A stretch of DNA of 64,000 nt from Desmodus rotundus (GCF_022682495.2 NC_071399.1:57342873-57406872), one strand, 5' to 3'; shown: positions 12,413 through 24,824, numbered from the stretch's first letter. Notes: generated from the letters alone by a model not told the origin. Numbers and translations are program-made.

Positions 12413-13964
12413 CCTATGCACAGTCTCCTTTGTTGTCATTCTACCTACTTTATTCAAGGATCTATCAAATAAGCTTGGAGTTGAGGGTGACTGACATCAC
12501 ATTTACATTTAATCAATGAACATCCATAGTGGGGATCTATAGAAAGAATTCATATAAGACAAATCAAACCTGTTTTTAGTAGTTATCCCTTAAAACGATT
12601 TGCAAGTGTCCTCCTCACTAGTCTTCCAATCTTATTTCCTCCATGCCCATGTTGAAGAACCATCATATATTCACTTATACTGCACTAGCATAGATCCTTA
12701 CCTCAACTTCTCTTTATTTCCAGAAAAATTAACAATAACATACTCTGCTCAGACTTATGCCTTCTCCATTTATCCATTTATACATCACTTTTGCATTGAA
12801 TTGAACCAAAGCCACATCTTCTTCCAGCTGATTTCAGCATGCCAAAAACATTAATCTGTGAACCAGATTCAGTCAACTAATCATAGGCAATTGCCCTTGA
12901 AATCGTATGTGGGAGAGTGAGGATGTGAATTAGTGTTCATCAACCTAATGATGGAATGCCTGTAGGTATTCCTTATGTAATATAGGTTGGATATATGAAA
13001 TAACACACAAGTAGGTCAGATACCATGGCCCCTAGCATTCCATGACTGGTCATTCGATCTTTAAGTTCTGTTACTATATCAAGAGCTGTTTTTCAGAAGG
13101 AAAGTGGTTATTTTCTAAAGAGGGAATGCCTTGACTTCAAACCAAGTAGACTCTATTATAATTCTGTTATCAGAGATTTCTCCATCTTCGTTAAACATTC
13201 TTACCCATTACAGACATAACTGGATGGCAATGCTGCTTGCAGTTTTGCCCGAACCAGATGGAAAGCTCTGCTGTGTGCTGAAAGCCACTCAAAGCTACCA
13301 ATTGTTTAAGCCATTTATAGGATGAAAAGAGCATTGGGATAATTTATTTTTAAAAATGCTAGAAAACTCACCTATTTTATAACTTTCTTAGTAGTAGATG
13401 ATGTAAGGTCTGGTATTGTTATTCACTTTGGAAGGGATATACAATATTTCACAAACAACCAAAAACTTATTATGATGGTAGCTCATAAGTGTTATCTCAG
13501 ACCTCAAGCATGCATTTATTTTGTCAAAGCATTTAGGAACAGCTCTACAGGGCTATTTAACATTATTTATCATAAACAATCAATTGTGATAATGCTTTAT
13601 GTTAATTTTGATATGAGAGAGTGCCTTGAATTTATAATGCTTTAGAGCCAGGTAAACATTAGGGACAGGTAGGATATGATATTATCTGTTCCTTGGGCTA
13701 GAGATAAAAGTATTTACCATCCTAAAATTTGCATACTAATTGCCAGTGACTGATTTGCTCAAGGAATATATTCATATCACAAATATTAGCTGTAATTGCA
13801 TTCCAGATGATTAATTTTTAAAACAATTCAACTGCCATTTTCAAATAAAAATCTTTACATATGCTGATGAGTGAAAATCTGGATGGGATAATATCAATAT
13901 CCTTTAAACTTACAGGCCTTTAATATGACACTAATTCTTGTAATTTCCTTTATGGTATAGCATT

Positions 13965-14077
13965 TTTTTTTCTGGTTGTTTTTGTTTTTATTTTTTTTTA
14001 ATTGTTATTCAATTACAGTTGTATGCCTTTTCTCCCCATCCCTCCATCCCACCCCAGGTGAACCCACCTCCCTCCCC
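13965..14077 (-). mobile_element. Very short 5'-truncated L1 tail
   Basis: A perfect 14-bp duplication, TATGGTATAGCATT, flanks the element at 13951-13964 and 14078-14091. The insert is antisense L1 3' UTR only: a T-rich start, TTATTCAATTACAGTTGTATG, and the CCATCCCTCCATCCCACCCC block. At 113 bp it is among the smallest complete L1 insertions in the window. Confidence 0.93.
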
Positions 14078-14091
14078 TATGGTATAGCATT

Positions 14092-15360
14092 GAAATTGAT
14101 TTGGTATTTATTATTTTGGTAGGGAGTGGGAGTCCCAAATCCTTCTAATTTACTTTTTCTACCATCATAACTGTTATTTCTGTGTCACGATGACATTGTC
14201 AGTGTTCTTCCGGTTGGTAAAAATGTTTGTTATAATAATAAATCCATAATAAGGAAAATGAATACAGTATGGGTGATAGATATGAGTTAAGCTACCAAGA
14301 AGTAGACTTAGAACAATATAACATTTATCACTTAATTCCTCTGAACCCAATCTGACCTGTGGATCACAGATTCATTCTGAAATCTCCAAGAATTAGTATT
14401 ATTTTAGGACCAATGTCCACTAATACATCAAAAAGTTGGATGTCATTGTATCTAGTATAAATGGTAGTTCTGAAAGAGCTGAGAGGAGTAGCTTCATTAA
14501 CTGTGGATAGCCAGAGAATTTCCATTATTTTATGAGATTGAGAAAAAAAAGTCAAATGTGGATAACTTTTTTTTACTCATATTATACTTTCTGTGGGAAT
14601 AAAAATGAACAGAATATAATCTTAAAAAGTGTACATATAATTCAAATAAAAATGTCTATTTCAATTTAATAGGGCTTAAAGTAGATAATTTACAATTTGT
14701 AGTCAATAAATAGGTTGATCAAAATTTTATATAAAAATGTAGATCTTGGTTAGAGGATGTTTGATCTATGAATGTAAAACTTAAATTTATAAAGCACTCT
14801 ATATCTCTTGGAAATGACATAATATTTCTCAAAAAATGAGTAAATGGCATAATAAAAATATTTTATTTCAAAATAATCAAAAGAGGTAATTTTAGTAGCT
14901 ACAAAATTCAGAAATAATATTGATGTGACTAGTTGAGACTAAAACTTATTATTTAAATGACTCAGGAGAGTTGATCCCAAGGTATTTTGGTTAATTGAGT
15001 GTACATTTTATAGTTCTAATGTTATTATTTTAAAGAAACTTTCCACCCATATATGGTTTCTCTACTAGAACAGTAGTATAAATATACCGAGGACTCTGTA
15101 GGGCAATTACAGTTAGTGCTTGGTAGGGGTTTAATTAACAACAAAGAAAACATGTTAATAGCACAGGATGTTTTTAATTAATAGCTTATCTAAATAAATT
15201 ATGAACATTATAATAATCATAAAATATATATTTTCAATACAGAACTGGGATTTCAAAATGGGTGGGAAGAAAGTACCACATTATACTTTATTTTTACATA
15301 CTTCAGTTTTAAAAACTGAAATTAAAATGTATGGATTATAGCCTTTATATTTAAATAATA
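14092..15360. other. Unassigned AT-rich DNA
   Basis: No gene or repeat was recognised. Confidence 0.45.
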
Positions 15361-17255
15361 TGGGCTTCCAGCCAAGATGGAGGTATAGGTAGATATACTT
15401 TGCCTCCTCTCACAACCTAAAGAAGGACAACACCTAATTTAAAAACAAAAAAATAACTGGAACTGCTAGAATATCAAACTGTATGGAAGTCCAACAACCA
15501 AGGAGTTCAAGAAGAAACATTCATCCAGACTGGTAGGAGGAGCAGAGACAGGCAGCAGGGGGAAGAGGACCCATGGCAAGTTGATGGCTGGAAGAATGGG
15601 AGGACAAGGTGGCAGCTGGCAGACCAGCCATTCTCACAATTATGTGTGGGTAAACTGGGAGGAACAACCTGGGAATGAGACAGATTGCACAAACCAGGGT
15701 TCCAGCATGGGAAAAGAGAGCCCCAAAACCTCTGGCTATAAAAATCTATGGGGGTTGTGGCAGCAGGAAAAACTCCCAGCCTCATAGGAGAGTTTGTTGG
15801 AAAGACACACAGTGTCCTAGAACATACATAAACATACCCACCTAAGAATCAACACCAAAAGGGCCCAATTTGCTTGTGGGTAGTGGAGGAAGTGACTGAA
15901 AGCTGGCAGGAAGCTGAGCAAGCAGCATTGCTCTCTCTCTGACCCCTCCCCCACATATAGCACCACAATACAGCAAGGTGGGTTGCCCCACCCTGGTGAA
16001 TACATAAGGCTCCACCCCTTACAACTTAACAGCTGTGCAGAAACAAAGAAATATGGCCCAAATGAAAGAACAGATCAAAACTCCAGAAAAACAACTAAGT
16101 GACAAAAAGATAGCCAACCTATCCAATTCAGAGTTCAAAACACTGGCAATCAGGATGCTCAGAGAAATAGTTGAGTATCATCACAAAATAGAGGAAAAAG
16201 TAAAGGCTATGCAAAGTGAAATAAAGAAAATTATAAGGGAACCAACAGTGAAGGGAAGGAAACAAGGGCTCAAATCAATGATTTGGAGCAGAAGGAAGAA
16301 ATAAACATCCAATCGGAACACAATGAAGAAACAAAAATTCAAAAAATGAGGAGAGGCTTAGGAACCTCCAGGACAACTTTAAATGTTCCAACATTCAAAT
16401 CATAGGTGCCAGAAGGAGAATAGGAAGAGCAAGACATTGAACACCTGTTTGAAAACATCATGAAGAAGAACTTCCCCAATCTGGCAAAAGAAATAGACTT
16501 CCAGGAAGTCCAGGAAGCTCAGAGAGTCCCAAAGAAGTTGGACACAAGGAAGCACATTGTAATTACATTATCCAAGATTAAAGGTAAGGAGAAAATCTTA
16601 AAAGCAGCAAGAGAAAAGGAGACAGTTACCTACAAAGGAGTTCCCATAAGACTGCCAGCTGATTTCTCAAAAGAAACCTTGCAGGCAAGAAGGGGCTGGA
16701 AAGAAGTATTCCAAGTCAAGAAAGGCAAGGGCCTACATCCAAGATTACTCTACCCAGCAAAGCTATCATTTCGAATGGAAGGGCAGAAGTGCTTCCCTGA
16801 TAAGGTGAAGTTGAAGGAGTTCATCATCACCAAGCCCTTTTTATATGAAATGTTAAAGGGATTTATTTATGAAAAAGAAAATCAAAACTATGAATAGTAA
16901 AATGATACCAAACTCATAACTATCAAAAGCTGAACCTAAAACAAAAACAGACTAAGCAAATAGGTAGACCAGAGACAGAATCACAGAAATGGAGATCTCA
17001 TAGGGGGTATCAGCAGGGAGTGAGAGGGAAGAGAATGGGGCAAAAGGTACAGGGAATAAGAAGCATAAATAGTAGCCACAAAATAGACAGGAGAAGGTTA
17101 AAAATAGGAAATGGAGAAACCAAAGCCCTTATATGTACAACGTGTGGATATGAACTAAGAGGGGAATGCTGGTTGGAGGGGGATTCAGAGCAGAGGGGAA
17201 TAAAGGGGAGAAAAAAATGGAACAACTGCAAGTCAGAGTATCACAAATTCCAAGC
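15361..17255 (+). mobile_element. HAL1 (half-L1) element, near full length
   Basis: The element begins with GGGCTTCCAGCCAAGATGG, the CCAAGATGG start shared with the complete HAL1 at 37.08-39.04 kb. It runs through a 5' region of about 690 bp, an ORF1-like region and a 3' UTR ending near ATGGAACAACTGC. There is no ORF2: ORF1 is followed directly by the purine-rich 3' UTR. This matches known HAL1 elements, L1 derivatives that keep ORF1 and borrow reverse transcriptase from L1. No target-site duplication is obvious, so the end points are approximate. Both this copy and the 37-kb copy share the layout, so the lack of ORF2 is not a private deletion. Confidence 0.8.
16053..16897 (+). pseudogene. 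HAL1 ORF1 remnant (L1 ORF1p-like RNA-binding protein)
   Basis: The reading starts at MAQMKEQIKTPEKQLSDKKI, follows a coiled-coil-like segment (residues about 30-80: FKTLAIRMLREIVEYHHKIE), and breaks near 16304. It resumes in another frame from 16460 (MKKNFPNLAKEIDFQEVQEA) through the RRM/C-terminal domain (LPADFSKETLQARRGW, LLYPAKLSFRMEGQ) to a TAG ending at 16897. In L1, ORF1p is a trimeric RNA chaperone that binds the element RNA. The frame change and a stop in the 16305-16460 gap show that this copy makes no full protein. Confidence 0.8.
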
Positions 17256-17769
17256 CAGGGAACTGCACTTGTTCTTGTGATATTCCGAAGAAAAAAAAAC
17301 CCACCTGGAGGAACAGCAGATGTGGTCATGCCTGTTATTACTCACTTTACAGGGGAGTGCACTGATGGCAGCAGATCGAGCAAGAGAGACTGCACCCCAC
17401 CTCTCGCCTTGGCATTACTTACAGGTTTGGGGAGGGGTGAGCAGCAGTGGAGGGAATAACAGTGGTGTTTGAAAACTCTACCTGCTTATTATAAAAATAG
17501 AGTTCTTGAGAGGGCTGGAACATCCAGATACAGATTGTTTTCCTCATTCCTCATTGTCACTGGCCAGTCAGTCATCTGTTCTCCGAGGTTGTCGAGGGGC
17601 CATGTCCTGAGATACTGCACACCCCACTCACTCCCATGACAAAATTATCTTATTCTTAAATAAATAAATATTTCAGGTCTATTATTCTCCCTTAAAATTC
17701 AGATGCATTTACCCAAATATCTTCAATATATTTAGAAATTTCCAATTCTAAATTTCTAACCAGACCTGT
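17256..17769. other. Unassigned DNA
   Basis: This is slightly richer in GC than its surroundings, with CpGs near 17379 and 17582-17595. It follows directly on the HAL1 tail. I recognise no repeat or gene. Confidence 0.4.
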
Positions 17770-18399
17770 TAACCTATTCTACCTTACATCTTTTCTGTCT
17801 TAGTGATGTCTCCATCTTCCTAGTTGTGACTAAACATCTTAAATTGACTTTAATTTTCTCTTTTGGCCACATTATGTCCCATATTTTAACAAATCTGGCT
17901 GCCTTTTCCTTTAACATATTATAGATGAATCTACCTCCCATGTCACCAGTGGTTCTATTCTGGAAAAGCTGCTATCTCTGTCACCTGGGTAGTTATAATA
18001 ACCTTCTGACTTCCCTAACTACTTAAATCCTTTCACTTCTGCAGTCATTCTCAGCACAATTGGCACAGTTTTATTTTATAAATATGTCAGTTTATGTACC
18101 TTCTCATGGCTTCCCATTTTAATTAAAGTCCATACAATAGTCTATAAGCTATATACCTAGGGCCTTCTTATGTCTGTGACAATATTTTATACTACTCTCT
18201 CCCTTGATTATTCATTTCTGTTTACCATGGTCAAGCTGGTCTTTCAGCATCCCAGGGTTTCCCTTGGCTCTAGGGCTTTATATTGGCTATTGACTCATCT
18301 GTACATATTCATAATTCACTGCTTTATTTCCTTCAATTTTTGCTCATGTTTCACCTGATCAGTGAGATCTCAGCTTACATCTTTTATTTTTATTCTTTT
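17770..18399 (+). repeat. L2 (LINE-2) fragment, first part
   Basis: Diverged but ordered L2 blocks can be seen: CTTCTCATGGCTTCCCATTT, 'AAAGTCCATACAATAGTCTA', 'GGCTCTAGGGCTTTATATTG' and 'TTTTGCTCATGTTTCACCTG' followed by ATCAGTGAGATCTC. The element continues beyond an old L1 insertion at 18946. L2 is ancient and inactive in placental mammals. Confidence 0.65.
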
Positions 18400-18945
18400 T
18401 TTTGTAGCTGAGATTAAAATTTTATTTTAAAGGGAAATTTGAAGATTTTTTAGAACATTACTGCAGTTGAAATAGAATGGAACTTACATTTAATTTATTC
18501 TACATACTTATTAAAATTTCATTTCATAAAGTCACTATTTTCATTTCATAAAGTCACTATTTTTTAATTAACATGATTTTTCAATATTATTTTGTATTCG
18601 TTTCAGTTATACAATTCAGTGGTTAGACAATCATATACTTCACAAATGCCCTTGCTGATATTGCAGTACCTACCTGGCACCATACATAGTTATTATGGTA
18701 TTATTGATATTTCCCATGCTGTACTTACATCTCCACTGATAGTTTTGTGACTACTGACCTGTACTTCTCCACTCCTTCGCCTTTCACCCAGTCCCCAATC
18801 CCTCAACCCCCTGGCAACCATCAGTCTTCTCTGTATCTATGAGTCTGTTTCTGTTTCTGTTTTGTTTGTTTATATTGTTCTTTAGATCCCATATATGGGT
18901 GAAATCATACGGTATTTGTCATCTGACTACTTTTAAAGTCACAAG
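18400..18945 (-). mobile_element. Old L1 3' end inserted in L2
   Basis: Read antisense, bases about 18590-18940 match an older L1 3' end (ATTCAGTGGTTAGACAATCA, 'CCCCTGGCAACCATCAGTCT', CTGTATCTATGAGTCTGTTTC, then TTTAGATCCCATATATGGG). Flanking L2 sequence on both sides shows that the L1 landed in the older L2. The proximal part includes a 22-bp tandem duplication at 18521-18564. Confidence 0.68.
18521..18564. repeat. 22-bp tandem duplication
   Basis: Two copies of ATTTCATAAAGTCACTATTT lie head to tail with a 22-base period, at 18521 and 18543. The copies are nearly identical, so the duplication is younger than the surrounding old L1. Confidence 0.9.
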
Positions 18946-19150
18946 ACTCCTCATATAATCTGATCTGCTTACTCTGTTTTATGTTTTCCTGTACATGTCT
19001 ATTTTTAAATATATACCTAATTTATTTGTTTTTGTCATTTCTCACACTATAAGGTCTATAAGTTAGGCATATTAATTTGTTTTGTTCTGTGTTTAATCAT
19101 GGGCATCTAACATAATGCTTATTTATTAAATTATTGTTAAAGAATTGAGT
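18946..19150 (+). repeat. L2 fragment, continuation
   Basis: The L2 3' region resumes: 'TTTATTTGTTTTTGTCATTT', a CACACTATAAGGTCTATAAG block, GTTTTGTTCTGTGTTTAATC, then CATCTAACATAATGC. This matches the L2 3' UTR order, and with 17770-18399 makes one L2 split by an L1. Confidence 0.6.
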
Positions 19151-19204
19151 CAAATGGCAGTCCTGACATTACTGGAAACTCTGTAGATTATAAACAGCAT
19201 TAGG

Positions 19205-19297
19205 GTAAGTGCCATGTTAATCTCGTTCTGGCCATATCAGCTCTGCCTAGCATAGCACCAGGAATGTAAAACTAAATACATATTGGTTTAATGAATT
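19205..19297 (+). repeat. L2/MIR-type 3' tail
   Basis: The CTGCCTAGCATAGCACCAGGAAT block followed by AAATACATATTGGTTTAATGAAT is the conserved 3' end shared by L2 and MIR elements. It is a second ancient copy next to the split L2. Confidence 0.5.
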
Positions 19298-19312
19298 ACC
19301 TCGATAAAAAGG

Positions 19313-19640
19313 GCCATGGATTGAATGTTTATCTTCCCAAAATTTGTGTGTTAAAATCTCAGCCGTAAAAAGACAGGGCCCTTTGGAAGTGTTTAGATAG
19401 AGGATGGAGCCCTCAGGAGTGGATTTTATTGCCTTAGAAAAGAAGTCTGAGAGGGTGCTCTCGCCACTCACCATGTGAGTTCACAGTCAGCAGTGAGAAG
19501 TAGGCTCTTACCACACACCGAATCTGTTGGAGCCATGAATTTGGACTATGCAGCTTCCAGAACAGTGAGAACTAAATGTTTGTTATTTACAAGTTCCCCA
19601 GTTTATGGAATTCTTTAATAGAATGGACTAAGGCAGTGAT
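19313..19640 (+). mobile_element. Solo LTR of the ERVL-MaLR (MLT1/MST-like) type
   Basis: The sequence follows the MaLR LTR order: GGATTGAATGTTTATCTTCC, CAAAATTTGTGTGTTAAAATC, a GATGGAGCCCTCAGGAGTGG block, GCCACTCACCATGTGAGTTC, 'CACCGAATCTGTTGGAGCC', 'CAGCTTCCAGAACAGTGAG', then AATGGACTAAGGCAG at the end. It carries no coding sequence and no internal retroviral region. It is diverged, as expected for an LTR family that was active before or early in placental radiation. The exact ends are uncertain and I found no duplication. Confidence 0.72.
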
Positions 19641-20840
19641 TTTATTTAGCAAATATATTAAACATATAGCATTCATCCATCTATTTGGGGTAGTATAAAT
19701 ATTTTTTCAGATATTAGGTATTTACCCAAATAAATTATGTAAATGCCTGACTATGAAATAAAAATATATCCTTTTTATAGTTTTAGACATTTGAAATAGG
19801 CATAAAATGGTGTATGTGTGAAATATATAGGTTTATGTTTGTGCATATACATATGTACATGTGTTTCTGTTCTGTATAACATACTCAAATGTTATAGTTT
19901 GGTAAATAGTATTATCTTATAGTCAGGAAAGAACATTTTGTGTGAATGTTAATGTGCATTCTACATATACAAACATCTAAAGACATAATGTAATTTTAAT
20001 CAAATTAATATTATGTATTTATGACCACTCTATATTCAATCACAAAAAATCAACTTAAACCAAAATAAAACATGTAAAAGTAGATAATTATTGAAAATAA
20101 CTAATTTATATGATTATAAATTGTAGTCATTTTGCTTGTGTAGCAACTAAAGTTTCCAAACAAGTAATGAAACTCTATGACTAAATTATGCGATAAGAGG
20201 GTGGAAATGCAGTTCAATTAACACTATTCTTCTTCTTTGGTACTTTATCCTTTATCCTCCTTTATCCTCAGTCTGTCCCTTGACATTGTGTTCTGTGTTA
20301 TGAGTGTCACATTATCTCATAAAAATCAAATAGAACCTAAAGACAGGGGGAAAACCTGTCACATATTGTTGAAATACTCTAAATCTAACCTGATAGTGAA
20401 CCATTAATTTCAAAATGCACCCATATGTTTTTCATGGTCAATATGAGCATCACATAAAATAACAATCTGATGACTTAGTTTCAGTTTTTTAATTTTAATA
20501 TTTAAAAATGAGACCTTATACTCATCTGTTAATATCTAGATTATTCAATTAGTTCACTGATCCATTTATTCTAGAATTGTATGTTGAGCATATGTGAAGT
20601 CATATTTAAAGTTTATTTGTACCAGAGATGCTTAGAATCTAAGAGCAGGGGCAGATATCTATACAGCTAATTATAGAATACAGATTGAAGTGAATTCAAA
20701 AGTAAGGGAGTATAAAAAAAGATGATATGGATGTAGGGGATGTAAAGATTATATGGTAACAGAATGAATGATATAATGATTTTTTTTGGTCCAAGCAAGA
20801 AAAGTCAAGGGTTTTAATCAAAATATGTAATAAGCTTAGT
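19641..20840. other. Unassigned AT-rich DNA
   Basis: No gene or interspersed repeat was recognised. A short direct repetition of CTTTATCC occurs near 20245-20265. Confidence 0.45.
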
Positions 20841-20864
20841 ATGTATATATATATATATATATAT
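20841..20864. repeat. (AT)n microsatellite
   Basis: About twelve AT units in a row. Confidence 0.9.
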
Positions 20865-20890
20865 GGAATTTGTCACAGAAAAGTCTAGTC

Positions 20891-21081
20891 CAGAGGTGTC
20901 AAACTCATTTTCACCAGGGGCCACATCAGCCTTGTGGTTGCTTTCAATGGTCCAAATGTAATTTTAGGACTGTATCAATGTAACTACCCTTAATAGTTAA
21001 GCAAGAGCTCAGTACTGCCGCTGGGTAGAAACAAGGTGGAAGGCTGGATTTGGCCCGCAGGCCTCGTGTTTGTCGCCTGTG
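20891..21081 (+). mobile_element. hAT-type non-autonomous DNA transposon (MITE)
   Basis: It starts with CAGAGGTGTCAAAC and ends with GTTTGTCGCCTGTG, imperfect terminal inverted repeats of about 14 bp. The flanking 8-mers GTCTAGTC (20883-20890) and GTCTAACC (21082-21089) match at six of eight bases, the 8-bp duplication expected for hAT transposases. Internal blocks CACCAGGGGCCACATCAGCC and TTTGGCCCGCAGGCC are typical of a widespread mammalian hAT group. At 191 bp it has no transposase. Confidence 0.85.
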
Positions 21082-21089
21082 GTCTAACC

Positions 21090-21775
21090 ATTATTAATAT
21101 AATGAGAACAGCCTGTGCAACATCGATGTAACCTGGTAGCCAAGGAGAGTGGACTGGAATGCACATGTGGGAACAATGAAGACTTCACTGTACTAGTCAT
21201 TGGGGGTGGTAGATGTCCTTGAGTGAGCATGTGTATTCTGTAGCCATCACATTCAAAGTGACTGAGCAAGTAGATTGATGAATCTGCATCAAATTTTGTG
21301 TTATGCTTGAATATCCCCTTGTGGAACCTATTTGGATGATTCGGAAGGCTTTTGGGACAATGCAATGAGTGAAGCGCAAATAAAATAATGGCAACTGGAG
21401 ATTGGCAGCTTCATCAAGACAATGTGTCCACTCATGCATCATGTCTCATGCAGAGTTTTTTGGCAAAACATTAAATCACCCAAGTGATTCTGCCCCTTAA
21501 AGCTCAGATTTGGCACCCGGCGACTTCAGACTTTTCCCAAAACTAAAATCACATTTGATAAGGAAAGAAATTTCAGACCATCGATAAGATTGAGGAAAAT
21601 ATGATGGGGCAGGTGATGGCAATTAGGAGAACTGTGTGAGGTCCCAAGGTGCCTACTTTGAAGGGGACTGAGGCATCATTGTCCTGTGTACAATGTTTCT
21701 TGTAACTTGTATCTTCTTTAATAAATGTCCCTATTTTTCTTATCATATGGCTGGATAATTTCTAGACAGACCAAA
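21090..21775 (+). mobile_element. Mariner-like transposon relic
   Basis: Six-frame reading across frame breaks gives pieces of a mariner transposase C-terminal half: a catalytic-region remnant around 21405-21440 (HQDN-like; the sense reading is broken), FLAKH, a KLK-like block, and the GPKVPTLKGTEASLS segment near 21640-21680. This order (HQDN...FLAKH...PKVPT) is that of mammalian mariner relics of the D34D type. Several stops and frameshifts make it inactive. The 5' half and both terminal repeats are not clear, so the ends are approximate. It directly follows the hAT MITE. Confidence 0.62.
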
Positions 21776-23220
21776 TAGATATGTATATATGTGTGTAAAT
21801 ATATATGTATAAATATTTGACACTAACTACAACACCGACCTTCTCAAAGTTGACCTTAGACTAATGTAACAACATACAAATAAATATCTGTAATTGTTCT
21901 CATTATTCATTACTTAAGAATCTCAAGAATCCCAACCTTTTAGAAAACAGAAAAAAAAACCCTCATTTTACCTACATAGTAGTTACGATTTAGTTTTTAT
22001 TTTAAAGTAAACCAAATAAAATGTTCTTAAATGACAGTGCCCTCCAAAATGAATATAAGAAACTTGAATAAAGAATACAGGAATTTTTTTTTCTGTCCCG
22101 GATCTTACAGCAACAATTCCCTAATTAGTATATATCATTTTTTATTTTAAACTTTGTGTATAAACTCTATATTTATTTTTGTATAAACAAAACTGTAAAC
22201 ATGACATTGCTAAGTGTTGTGTTTCTTGACATGGCAATAAAAATATTAATTCTGTGAAAGCAGCTAGCTTCTGTTTTTCAGAAATATGCTTCTGAATTCT
22301 TTTATCTGTGTTTTCATAAACTGGGAAGCACAGTGCTAAAAGAATACATTAGCTCTCCTGATGTCTGAAGCTGTTATCATCTATTTACCCACTGATGTTT
22401 TTAATCCAAAACTCACAGAGGGTCTAATAGTATCACTAATGCTCAGATGATTGGACAGACATGTAAACCAAGAACTCTAATAGGGTAAACTAATGGGAGT
22501 ATATTTGAATTGCTCTCAGGGTGGCACATATGTGTCTGGATGTGGTCTTTAAGAAAATTACTATTAAGGAGATGGCCTTTAAGGTGATTCTTCACAATAA
22601 AGACATTATTGACAGTAAAGACATCGTAAGAATTCTAGGCACGGACTTACGGTAAAATAATTTGGGGCATTTGGAGTAGAGAATATATGCAGGATTAGGA
22701 GCAAATCAGGCAAAAATATTTTAGAGAAACAATCATTTCATTGTAATTAGCTAAGTAGTAGAAAAAGTATCTGTTTATTGAGGTATGTGTATGCATTATT
22801 ATATCCATCCCTGGCCTTGAACAAAAGAAGAAAATCTCAATACACTTATAACATCAGCTTTACTTTCATTTCAAAACTTGATAGAGAAGAAGAAAATAAA
22901 TAACTGAAAAGGCAACCATAGACCATCTAACTTATGGAAAATAGCTAATTAAAATTTAGCAAAATTAATCTTAAAATATCAAAAATGAATAAAATTTTAG
23001 AAATTCATTAATATGATTCATACACTAATATAATGAATAAAATCCAATAGCAATTCCTAAAATATCAAAATAAAATTAAAATAGAAGGAAATAAACAGAA
23101 TATGTTGAATTGGTAGTTGTTTTCTCTCAGGAAATTGACAATATTTTTTCACTGTTTTTATACTAACTTTGTTCATGTTTAGAAGTTACTCATTGTCCTC
23201 TTTATGTGTGTGACTTTTTA
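21776..23220. other. Unassigned AT-rich DNA
   Basis: No gene or clear interspersed repeat was seen. Confidence 0.45.
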
Positions 23221-23221
23221 C

Positions 23222-23540
23222 TTTCTTTTAAAAATTTTATTGTATTTTTTCCATTACCATTTATCCCCCCAAACCCTCTTTCACCTCCACCTTCTTCCTC
23301 CCCCCACAACAATCACCACTCTGGGATCTTTTCTTACCTATTGTCTTTGTTTTCTCTCTTTCTCTCTCAATTTATATATATATATACACACGCATATATG
23401 TATATATGTACACACACATATATAATATCTTCTTTGGTTTTGTATGTGTATGTATAATATATATAACTATATATTATGTATTATATGTTATAATTATATA
23501 CTTATATATGATTATATATATACATATATAATTTTGTTTG
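23222..23540 (-). mobile_element. Old L1 tail with AT/CA microsatellite
   Basis: Bases 23222 to about 23370 read antisense as an old L1 3' UTR: AAAAATTTTATTGTATTTTT, then CCATTACCATTTATCCCCCC and C-rich blocks like the tail of the old L1 at 56.83 kb. A TA/CA-rich simple repeat covers 23372-23530. No duplication was identified. Confidence 0.65.
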
Positions 23541-23732
23541 GTTCTTTTAACTTATTCTGTGATTCTGTGTGACGTTATTTACTGAACTTCATTGGTATAA
23601 GCACAGAATGATTTTTTTCTTTTCATTACTTGTTACCTCTAATGAATGAGACATCAATATAATATTTCCATTTCCTCATGAATGACTCAATGTCTTATTT
23701 CTCATTTCCTATCTCTTTGTTTCACTGTAATG

Positions 23733-23912
23733 CAGGGGTCTCCAGCTTCCAGGCAGTAGACTGGTACTGCTGCTGAGCCAGCCACACAGCAGGAGGTGAG
23801 CTTGACTGTAATGCCCTTGAATCATCCCCAAACCATCCCCCCACCTCTGGTCCATGGAAAAACTGTCTTCCACAAAAATGGTCCCAGGTACCAAAAAACT
23901 TGGGGACCATTG
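23733..23912 (+). mobile_element. hAT-type MITE, 180 bp
   Basis: A perfect 8-bp duplication, CTGTAATG, flanks the element at 23725-23732 and 23913-23920. The element opens with CAGGGGTCTCCAGCTTCC and closes with AACTTGGGGACCATTG, which form terminal inverted repeats. Internal blocks (ACACAGCAGGAGGTGAGC, AAACCATCCCCCCACC, 'CCATGGAAAAACTGTCTTCC') belong to a known mammalian non-autonomous hAT group. Part of the usual centre appears deleted. No transposase is present. Confidence 0.92.
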
Positions 23913-23920
23913 CTGTAATG

Positions 23921-24811
23921 TACTCTGGGTAATTTATTTGAATCTGTTTTCAATGCTCTAATTCTATCTTCTGCTGACTTTTATCTGCCCTCTAACTCTT
24001 ATCTTACACTGAGTTTTATATTTCAATTATTATGTCTTTCTTAAAAGTTTTGAATGGATTGTGTTAAATACATTTTTCATTATCATTGTTATTTCTTATT
24101 CAATTTTTAAGGTACTCTTTCATTGAAAACAATGGAATGTGCTTATATTATAATCTTTATTGGATGATTGATAATAAAACCTATGAAACATTTTTCTGTC
24201 TGACATATCCTAACTTTATTGTAGAGATACTGTCCTTGCTTTCATGTTGTTTTTGTGATTTTGACAGTGAGCTGAAGTTGTCTTCTCTGGACAGATTGCA
24301 CATTCAGCTCTACCAGTCATTTGAGGCATTTCTAACCCAGGAATCTTTTCAATTAAATTCTATCCATGAAGTGTTTTGACATGAGGTAATATGACTTAAG
24401 ACATAAACTCACCTGAGGACTCACTTGATGTAAATAGTCCTGTAAGATGCCCTGTCCAGTACCAATCCACACAAAGTAATTGAGATGGGAAAGTTTTCTT
24501 TCTATCCTTGTATAGTGAATTTAATTTTTATTTACCTTTTACAAAGGGCATACATACCTCATTGAATCCTAAATTCTGATTAGTTTCAGTTAGATTCCCA
24601 AGCTTGGGTGAGCTCTAAACTTTTTCTCTTACCTTCTGCACCAGGTGTAGCCATGAAAATGTAAGCTCAATACACCCAGGGTTCAGCAGACACTGTAAGA
24701 GTAAAAATGGACCCTAACCCAATTTTCAGATTTCACTTTGTTTTTAATCTCTTATAATGTTAGTTATCACTCAGATTTTTAGATTTTTATTTTTTTTCAG
24801 ATTAGCTAATC
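23921..24811. other. Unassigned DNA
   Basis: No gene is supported. A 97-codon open frame at 24086-24379 shows no known domain. Confidence 0.45.
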
Positions 24812-24824
24812 AAAAATACTGATA

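Larger units (their letters stand above)
8067..13950. other. Unassigned AT-rich DNA with simple repeats
   Basis: Nearly 6 kb in which I recognise no gene and no interspersed repeat. Local features are the purine-rich tract at 10670-10765 and the tetranucleotide repeats near 12019 and 12387. A stretch around 12600-12790 has a vague L2-like look that I could not confirm. Confidence 0.45.

Noticed and set aside
12600..12790. An L2 fragment
   Set aside because: Only scattered short matches and no consistent order of L2 blocks.
21084..21442. Two minus-strand open frames as host genes
   Set aside because: They are antisense to the mariner relic.
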